A stretch of DNA of 64,000 nt, taken from assembly GCF_000156715.1 (NCBI RefSeq), contig NZ_DS999316.1, forward strand, positions 110,619-174,618. The letters are read 5' to 3'. The translations under genes were made by a program, and so were the position numbers. This document shows positions 57,760-64,000 of the stretch, one piece after another (within the stretch, counting starts at the first letter, position 1; each line of letters opens with the position of its first letter). A model generated the notes under the pieces. That model did no database searches and was not told where the DNA came from. It saw only the letters and a program-made list of their open reading frames with translations. Source of the stretch: Francisella philomiragia subsp. philomiragia ATCC 25015. GTDB taxonomy: Bacteria; Pseudomonadota; Gammaproteobacteria; Francisellales; Francisellaceae.

Positions 57760-60700
57760 TTAGGCTATTTTTTTCAAAAAATTCTCTATAAACTCTATTC
57801 TTTGTTCAGCGGTTTTAGTGCTTTTTGTGATGAGTAGATCTTGTTCTTTCGTGATTCTAAAATCAGCAGGCTGAGCTTGAATTAGCTTTATTAGCTTTTG
57901 AGGCTCAAATTTAGTAGTGTTAGCAAAATTAATCTTACCAGATGTGGCAAACATTTTTATTTGTCCAATGCCTAGACTTATAGCATCAATTTTGAGGTGA
58001 GCAACTTTTAGAAGATATAACACTTCAACAGGTAGCCTACCAAAACGATCAATAAGTTCAATTTTTATATTTACTAATTCTTTATGATCGGCTTTTGAAA
58101 TTCGTTTATAAATATTCAATCTAGTATTTACATCACTAATATAGTAATCAGGAATTAGTGTTGGAATATTAAGTTCAACTTCACAAACAGTTGAATTAAT
58201 GACATCTTCAATATTCAGCTCCTTCCCAGCTTTAAGATTAGCAATCGTTTTATCTAAGAGATCCATATATAGATTTAGACCTATACCATCAATATTACCA
58301 CTTTGTTCTTGTCCAAGAATCTCTCCAGCTCCACGAATTTCTAAATCATGATTTGCGAGTGTGAAGCCACCTCCAAGTGAATCAGTGCTACCAATAGCCT
58401 CTAACCTTTTTGTAGCATCTTTTGTAATACTACCTTCACTAGGAACTAGCATATATGCGTAAGCTTGATGGTGTGAACGACCAACTCTACCTCTTAACTG
58501 ATGTAATTGAGCTAGACCTAGATTGTTAGCATCTTCGATAATTAAAGTATTAGCATTTGGAATATCAATACCTGTTTCAATAATTGTGGTACAAAGTAAT
58601 ATATGATATTTATTATGTTTAAAGTCAAACATTATCTTTTGAATTTCTTTTTCACTCATCTGACCATGAGCAATAGCTATTCTCAAACGAGGGAATAATT
58701 CTTGAAGAATTTCTTTTTTCTTTTGAATAGTATCGACTTTATTATAAAGATAGAAAATTTGTCCACCACGAATGGTTTCACGACTTACAGCTTCACGAAT
58801 TATGTTATTATCATATTCCTTAACAAATGTTTTTACAGATAAACGTTTAGCAGGGGGAGATGCAATAATTGATAAGTCACGAAGTGCTGAAAATGCCATA
58901 CTTAAACTACGTGGAATAGGAGTTGCTGACATTGTTAGAATATCTATTTCAGCTTTCAGGGCTTTTAATTTTTCTTTTTGCGCGACACCAAAGCGATGCT
59001 CCTCATCAATAATTAATAATCCCAAGTTATTAAAGTCAATTTTTGAGGATATAAGCTTATGTGTGCCAATTATTATATCAACAGTACCTTTTTTGAGATT
59101 ATCAAAAAGCTCTTCTTGTGCTTTTGCTGTTTTTGAACGAGTAATAACCTCGATATTTACAGCAGTATTAGCAAACCTGTCTTTAAAACTATTGTAGTGT
59201 TGTTGAGCTAAAATAGTTGTAGGTACTAAAATTGCTACTTGCTTTTGATTTTGAGTTGCTAGAAATGCTGCTCGCATCGCAATTTCTGTTTTTCCAAAAC
59301 CAACATCACCACAAATAAGTCTGTCCATTGGCTTAGCAGATATCATGTCTTTGAAAACATCATTTATCGCTAAGATTTGATCAGGAGTCTCTTCATATGG
59401 AAAATCTGCACAGAATCGTAGATATTCTTCTTCATCTAAAGAATTGCTGAATCCTTGTCGCATTTCTCTTTTTGCATATATCTCTAAGAGATTTGCAGCA
59501 ACATCGATAATCTTTTTGATAGTCTTTTCTTTTTGCTTTTTCCATTTATCTGAACCAAGTTTATTTAATGCTATTTTTTCAGTAATAGAAGAGTTATAAA
59601 TAGAAATTAGATTTAATGAAGTGATTGGCACATAAATTTTTGCATCATTTGCATATCTTAGAAGTATAAACTCATCTTTTTTACCATTTAATTCAATACT
59701 TTCTAAGCCTTCGTATCTACCAATACCATGATCAATATGGACTACATGCATTCCGGGTTTTAGATCTGTCAGATCTTTAAGGTCAACAGTAGGGTGATAA
59801 TCATGTTCTGATATTTTAGAAGAGTTTTGAATATGCTCAGGAAAAAGATCTGATTCGGTAATTAATATGATTTTCTTATCAATTATTACACCTTCTTGAA
59901 AAGGTGAGATAATTAAGCAGAATTTATCTTTGATTTTAAGAGCATCGTCAAAACTTTTTGCAATTCTTATATTTAACTGTAATTTATTCAAATGTTCTAA
60001 AAGTATTTCACCACGTCCATTCGAATCAGTTGAAAATATAACTTTATCAAAATTAGAGCTATCTATTAATTTTTGTAAATCCCTAAAAGGATTAGCTAAT
60101 TTATAGTTTGCTGAGATTTTTTCTAGATGATCTATATTTAGAGTTTTAGATTTAGATTTTGGTTGTTGGAACCATTTGATATGTTGATGTTTTTCATACA
60201 GATCTTTGACTTCTTTTTGTGAATAAAAAAGTTCTTGATATGGTAAAACAGGTCTATCAATATCATGCTTTAACTCGTTATATCTATATTTAACCTCTTC
60301 TGAGAATGCTTCAATTGAGTTGCTAATATTGTCAATAAGGTGAATATTTGCAGACTTTGGTAAGTAGTCAAATAGACTAACAAGTTCAGGATAAAATAAT
60401 GGTAAATAGAACTCTATACCACTAAAGTATTCATTATTTTTTATATATGTTGCAATAGTTGAATTTTGCGATTGTTCACCACATAGTATTTTGAGTTTTT
60501 CTAATGCTAAAGAAGTATTTTGTGAATTATAAATCATCTCATGTGAAGGCATAATATTTATAGATTTTATTTCTTTGCCAGAGCGTTGAGTTTCTGTATC
60601 TAACTCTTTGATTGTATCAACTTCATCATCGAAAAGATCAATTCTAAAAGCTACTTTTGATCCAACTGGGAAAATATCAATAATACTACCACGGATACTA

Positions 60701-61179
60701 AATTCACCTTTTTCAAAAACATTGTTTACTAAAGTATATCCAGCTTCGGTTAGTAATACTTTTTGTTTAGTTATATCTAAGCTATCACCTATCTTAAGTA
60801 TAAAACTATGTTCTTTGATAAACTTGGCAGGTGGAAGTTTTCTTAATGTATTTGAAATACTTGTTATTACTAGAGTATTTTTAGGATTCTGTGTAAGTTT
60901 ATGCAATATTTCTTGTCTTCTTGAGATAATGTCTATTGCTGCAGAAAATCTATCATAAGGTAGTATTTCTAAGTTAGGAAAATAGAATACTTCTATTTTT
61001 GAGTCTTTATTTAGATACTTTAATTCATCATAAACTCTATGCGCTTGTTGAGAGTCTTCAGCAACTATTAGATTAAATTCTCTATTTTGTTTAAGATATT
61101 CGTTAAACAGAATGCTAAAAGAAGAACCATAAGCATTGGACACAATAGTATCTTTTGCAGATATTTGATTGTTGAGCAT
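57760..61179 (-). CDS. mfd: transcription-repair coupling factor
   Basis: A 1139-residue ATPase that removes stalled RNA polymerase and recruits UvrA. An N-terminal UvrB-homology region is followed by a polymerase-interaction domain (about 455-545: GMHVVHIDHGIGRYEGL), then the RecG-like motor with GDVGFGKTEIAMRAAF (about 622-637), DEEHRFG, and RGRVGRS, and a C-terminal TRCF domain. Full length. It is convergent with ilvC across 88 AT-rich bases. Confidence 0.97.
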   Translation of the reverse strand: MLNNQISAKDTIVSNAYGSSFSILFNEYLKQNREFNLIVAEDSQQAHRVYDELKYLNKDSKIEVFYFPNLEILPYDRFSAAIDIISRRQEILHKLTQNPKNTLVITSISNTLRKLPPAKFIKEHSFILKIGDSLDITKQKVLLTEAGYTLVNNVFEKGEFSIRGSIIDIFPVGSKVAFRIDLFDDEVDTIKELDTETQRSGKEIKSINIMPSHEMIYNSQNTSLALEKLKILCGEQSQNSTIATYIKNNEYFSGIEFYLPLFYPELVSLFDYLPKSANIHLIDNISNSIEAFSEEVKYRYNELKHDIDRPVLPYQELFYSQKEVKDLYEKHQHIKWFQQPKSKSKTLNIDHLEKISANYKLANPFRDLQKLIDSSNFDKVIFSTDSNGRGEILLEHLNKLQLNIRIAKSFDDALKIKDKFCLIISPFQEGVIIDKKIILITESDLFPEHIQNSSKISEHDYHPTVDLKDLTDLKPGMHVVHIDHGIGRYEGLESIELNGKKDEFILLRYANDAKIYVPITSLNLISIYNSSITEKIALNKLGSDKWKKQKEKTIKKIIDVAANLLEIYAKREMRQGFSNSLDEEEYLRFCADFPYEETPDQILAINDVFKDMISAKPMDRLICGDVGFGKTEIAMRAAFLATQNQKQVAILVPTTILAQQHYNSFKDRFANTAVNIEVITRSKTAKAQEELFDNLKKGTVDIIIGTHKLISSKIDFNNLGLLIIDEEHRFGVAQKEKLKALKAEIDILTMSATPIPRSLSMAFSALRDLSIIASPPAKRLSVKTFVKEYDNNIIREAVSRETIRGGQIFYLYNKVDTIQKKKEILQELFPRLRIAIAHGQMSEKEIQKIMFDFKHNKYHILLCTTIIETGIDIPNANTLIIEDANNLGLAQLHQLRGRVGRSHHQAYAYMLVPSEGSITKDATKRLEAIGSTDSLGGGFTLANHDLEIRGAGEILGQEQSGNIDGIGLNLYMDLLDKTIANLKAGKELNIEDVINSTVCEVELNIPTLIPDYYISDVNTRLNIYKRISKADHKELVNIKIELIDRFGRLPVEVLYLLKVAHLKIDAISLGIGQIKMFATSGKINFANTTKFEPQKLIKLIQAQPADFRITKEQDLLITKSTKTAEQRIEFIENFLKKIA

Positions 61180-61225
61180 TAAAATTTAGTAGATTAGAAA
61201 TTATTAGAATAAATAATAATATAAA

Positions 61226-61912
61226 TTAGTCTCTATCTCCAGCTACAGCACCAAAGATTTGTAATAGAGTTACGAAGATATTAAATAGAGAAACATATAT
61301 GTTAACAGTTGCTAAGATATAGTTAGTTTCTTCACCTCTTACGATAGCATTCGTTTGCCATAAGATAAATCCACCAGAGATAAATGCAAACACTAATGAA
61401 ATCACGAAACCTAAAGCTGGTATCTGTAAGAAGATATTAAGTACTAGAGCAACTATTGCAACAATAGCGCCTATAGCACAGAATGTTCCCACTCTATTAA
61501 AGTTTCTAGCAGGGCTCATAGCAACTACAGATAAGCCTAAGAAAATTAGACCTGTAGTACCAAAAGCCATCATTATAAGCTCAGCACCATTTGAAAATGC
61601 TTGGATGTAATGATTTAATATTGGTCCTAGCGAGTAGCCTAAAAGTCCAGTCAGTGCAAATGTTAAAACTATTCCCATAGGCGAGTTTTTAGTAGCATTA
61701 ATACCAAATAGTAATCCAATGTAAACTACAAGCATTAGTATAGGGTTCAACACCGCAGCGCCTGAGCTCATAGCAACAAATGCCATCAAAGCACTAAATA
61801 GTAGTGTCATTGACAGTAACCAGTATGTATTTCTAAGAACCTTGTTAGCTCTTAGTGCAGACTCTTGTGATAGAGAATCTATTACACGAGTATTGTTTTC
61901 AAAGTTATTCAT
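61226..61912 (-). CDS. Bax-inhibitor-1 family membrane protein (YbhL/YccA-like)
   Basis: A 228-residue protein with seven hydrophobic helices after a short polar N-terminus. RNTYWLLSMTLLFSALMA (about 27-44) and the C-terminal NIYVSLFNIFVTLLQIFG match the BI-1/UPF0005 family. YccA in E. coli is an inhibitor of FtsH, so a link to the HflKC/FtsH genes in this window is possible but not shown. It lies 46 bases upstream of mfd on the same strand. Confidence 0.9.
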   Translation of the reverse strand: MNNFENNTRVIDSLSQESALRANKVLRNTYWLLSMTLLFSALMAFVAMSSGAAVLNPILMLVVYIGLLFGINATKNSPMGIVLTFALTGLLGYSLGPILNHYIQAFSNGAELIMMAFGTTGLIFLGLSVVAMSPARNFNRVGTFCAIGAIVAIVALVLNIFLQIPALGFVISLVFAFISGGFILWQTNAIVRGEETNYILATVNIYVSLFNIFVTLLQIFGAVAGDRD

Positions 61913-62026
61913 TTTTTCTCCTTTTTTAAATGTTTTATATATGAATAAAATTCAATCAGCTAAGATTATAGCATAATTGTATATTCTTAAATATGGGGTA
62001 CGAAGTTAAAATTACAAGAAAATTGT

Positions 62027-63286
62027 TTATAAACTAATAGAGATATCATATAAAAAAGAGACAAATATTAAAGAAGAAAATATTAGATACAATAAGCTAG
62101 TTGTGATAACTTCATTTCTACCGCCAGCAAGTATCTTACCAAGTGAGAAATATATCGGGACAATAAAAATATTTAAAACTAAAGCTAATATAGTGGCAAA
62201 AATCAAAGCTAAATTGCAAAAAAGAACATTGTTGGTAAAAATAGCTATCATTAAAATAAAAACTCTAAAAGTTTCTATATACAGCATAGTTTTTATGATA
62301 TGAGATTTGGTAATTGATTCTATGCGTAATGTTATTAGTTTGAATCTCCATCCGAAATATATGATTATACATATAAAATACCCAGCTAGTAGAAATAGTG
62401 ATGTACTTAATGGAGAATTGAGATATTTTGGATTCATAACATTTTCATATCTAAGAAAGCTAAGATAAAAGATTTTATTTACTGCGAGAAGACCTAAGCT
62501 AAAATATACATATTTTAGAAGGTTTATACCACTTTCTTTATTATTTGAAATAGTAAGAATATGCAGATAAATCAAAGATAGAGGTAAGATAACCAAGTTT
62601 AGACTACTAAAGACATTAAGATTTTGTAGCAAATAGAATAAAATAAATGAAAATATAAAGAATATTAATAATACCCCATAAAAGCTGATATTAAATCGTT
62701 CAGTCTGATTAGTTAGAGAAGTGTTTAGTTTATAGCTATTTTTTAAGAAAAAAACTAATAAAAATATAGTTATAAATAGATAAAATATTTTAAAATTATA
62801 CATATCTTTAAAGATTGTAATATAAGATATAATCCCTATTGCAATGCCAAGTAAAGCACTAGAGTAGACACCTATAAAACCATAAATTCTACGTAAATCA
62901 GTTTTTAGATAAAAAGCACTTAAGTTGAATAGAAGATTAACAATAACAATTGCTACTCCAATCCATAATACCGAGCAACTAAATAATATGATATTATGTA
63001 TAAATGACAGAATCATAGCGATGATTATGAGCTGTAGCCCATGAACTATTGATTTGGTTGAACCAAAGAGATAATTACTGATACAACCAAAAATTCCAGC
63101 AAAAAAGATTACAAAGAGATAGTCATTTCTATTATAAAATAAGTCAATATCACCGTAACTATTTAAAATAGTCATAAAAGGTCCGATACATAAACATATG
63201 CAAAATGTCATAAATGCTATAATATGCAGGCCTTTGGGTTGATTAAAATGAATATTTACTTTAGATATTTTTTTAATATTTCTCAT
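62027..63286 (-). CDS. multi-helix membrane transporter, divergent POT/MFS-like
   Basis: A 419-residue protein with about twelve hydrophobic helices. Its start, FNQPKGLHIIAFMTFC (residues 14-29), recalls the first helix of proton-dependent oligopeptide transporters, but the ExxER motif of that helix is replaced, and other POT signatures are not evident. I infer a diverged POT-family carrier with lost or altered proton coupling. It is the last gene of nth-DUF1841-transporter; its ATG overlaps the preceding stop by one base. Confidence 0.6.
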   Translation of the reverse strand: MRNIKKISKVNIHFNQPKGLHIIAFMTFCICLCIGPFMTILNSYGDIDLFYNRNDYLFVIFFAGIFGCISNYLFGSTKSIVHGLQLIIIAMILSFIHNIILFSCSVLWIGVAIVIVNLLFNLSAFYLKTDLRRIYGFIGVYSSALLGIAIGIISYITIFKDMYNFKIFYLFITIFLLVFFLKNSYKLNTSLTNQTERFNISFYGVLLIFFIFSFILFYLLQNLNVFSSLNLVILPLSLIYLHILTISNNKESGINLLKYVYFSLGLLAVNKIFYLSFLRYENVMNPKYLNSPLSTSLFLLAGYFICIIIYFGWRFKLITLRIESITKSHIIKTMLYIETFRVFILMIAIFTNNVLFCNLALIFATILALVLNIFIVPIYFSLGKILAGGRNEVITTSLLYLIFSSLIFVSFLYDISISL

Positions 63287-63717
63287 TATCTAAGCGCTAA
63301 CTCTTGTAATTTTGTTAAATAATTTTGCTCATCTGGTAGAGTATTATATTTCTGTGATAGCCACATTTCCTCTGCTAGATAGTCTATCATAAGATGATGT
63401 ACTTTATGCTCATCATTGTTATATTTACTAAGTAGCTGATGATACGTGGTATTTATCCCGATAGGGCGATTAGTTTGTACTTGTTCAATAATTGCTAAAT
63501 GAAGGCTAATATGCAAAAAAGGATTTATTTGTCCCATCTCAGGCGAATAATCTTTATCAATGTTTTCAATAGTAATTTGCTTATGATATTCAGGGTGTAA
63601 CTCTATAATTCTAGATATTTGTTCTTCAATAGCTGTTAGTCGTTGTTTATTTAGAAACTTATTCCAGCTATCTATAAAAAGTTTGCGAAGCTGATATCTA
63701 TCATGAGAGAAAATCAT
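63286..63717 (-). CDS. DUF1841 family protein
   Basis: A 143-residue soluble protein matching DUF1841 by memory: [15 protein letters not shown] near the start, EHPEYHKQI, and [19 protein letters not shown] (about 77-95). Function unknown. Its ATG overlaps the nth stop codon by 4 bases, so it is co-translated with the DNA-repair gene. The pairing of DUF1841 with nth is seen in other gammaproteobacteria as I recall. Confidence 0.8.
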   Translation of the reverse strand: MIFSHDRYQLRKLFIDSWNKFLNKQRLTAIEEQISRIIELHPEYHKQITIENIDKDYSPEMGQINPFLHISLHLAIIEQVQTNRPIGINTTYHQLLSKYNNDEHKVHHLMIDYLAEEMWLSQKYNTLPDEQNYLTKLQELALR

Positions 63718-64000
63718 AAATATTTTTCCTTATCCTTAAATTCACAGTACTGAAAAATTATACAATTACGACATTTAGGTTTTTGAGCTGTGCATATATA
63801 TCTACCATGTAGTATTATCCAGTGATGTGCATCTTGAAGATACTCTTTAGGAATTACACGTAAGAGTTTTTTTTCAACTTCATTGACATTTTTACCTTTT
63901 GCTAATGGTATACGATTAGCAAGTCTAAAAATATGAGTATCAACCGCCATAGTTGGTTGATTAAATGCTGTGTTAAGAACTACATTTGCAGTTTTTCTAC
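63714..64000 (-). CDS. nth: endonuclease III, C-terminal part (cut by window edge)
   Basis: The last 95 or so residues of a base-excision repair glycosylase/AP lyase. In-frame codons continue to the window end and read RKTANVVLN, part of the catalytic-lysine helix-hairpin-helix loop. The catalytic Asp is in [12 protein letters not shown] and the iron-sulfur cluster has C-x6-C-x2-C-x5-C ([17 protein letters not shown]). The N-terminus lies beyond base 64000. Confidence 0.95.
   Translation of the reverse strand, partial: RKTANVVLNTAFNQPTMAVDTHIFRLANRIPLAKGKNVNEVEKKLLRVIPKEYLQDAHHWIILHGRYICTAQKPKCRNCIIFQYCEFKDKEKYL

Noticed and set aside
58772-59197. 141-residue open frame on the plus strand
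   Set aside because: It lies entirely antisense to the conserved motor region of mfd and has no recognisable domain; a shadow frame.

Overview
The window is an AT-rich, gene-dense chromosomal segment that I read as Francisella (F. tularensis/novicida clade or a close relative). The basis is recalled gene content and order: a tig-clpP-clpX-lon-hupB-ppiD-miaA-hfq-hflX-hflK-hflC run, a single MetI-MetQ fusion, a cyanophycin-synthetase pair, and an ilv operon followed by convergent mfd. No database was searched. No tRNA, rRNA, CRISPR array or gene-free stretch over 300 bases was seen.

Layout. 1-8760: a glycerophosphodiesterase, a CinA-like protein, two cyanophycin-synthetase-family genes (the second lacks the ATP-grasp part), ispF, a tandem rhodanese and an aromatic amino-acid permease. 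8839-13201: plsY, metN and metIQ on the minus strand, then tgt. 13241-15697: a LysR regulator divergent from a drug/metabolite exporter and an isochorismatase-fold enzyme, with a palindromic operator candidate between them. 15761-18791: a tiny secreted protein, then an MFS carrier paired with a GH15/phosphorylase-kinase-like protein. 18925-27928: yajC-secD-secF, an SH3-like secreted protein, rpoH, aroA, a degenerate methyltransferase, rnhA, ansA and a beta carbonic anhydrase.

28002-35527 is the accessory region: a type I restriction-modification operon in the unusual order hsdR, ATPase-DUF4435 fusion, hsdS, REP-associated tyrosine transposase (RAYT), hsdM. The ATPase-DUF4435 gene has the architecture of a fused PARIS-type (AriA-AriB) anti-phage effector. 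Two 85-86 bp GTAG-type REP pairs flank hsdS, and a third 66-bp REP pair lies in frame inside the RAYT coding sequence.

35522-50785: a small membrane protein, then the protein-quality-control and RNA-chaperone cluster (tig to hflC), interrupted by an opposite-strand flavin monooxygenase, ending with a low-molecular-weight phosphatase and engB. 50934-57671: a branched-chain amino-acid operon headed by a PLP enzyme carrying a LeuA-type allosteric domain, then ilvD, ilvB, a short ilvN and ilvC. IlvD and IlvC look like the yeast/Bacteroidetes versions. 57760-64000 (minus strand): mfd, a BI-1 protein, and an nth-DUF1841-POT-like transporter operon cut by the window edge.

The strongest leads are the fused PARIS-like gene in the restriction operon, the REP/RAYT arrangement around hsdS, and the threonine-synthase/LeuA-domain fusion in the ilv operon.
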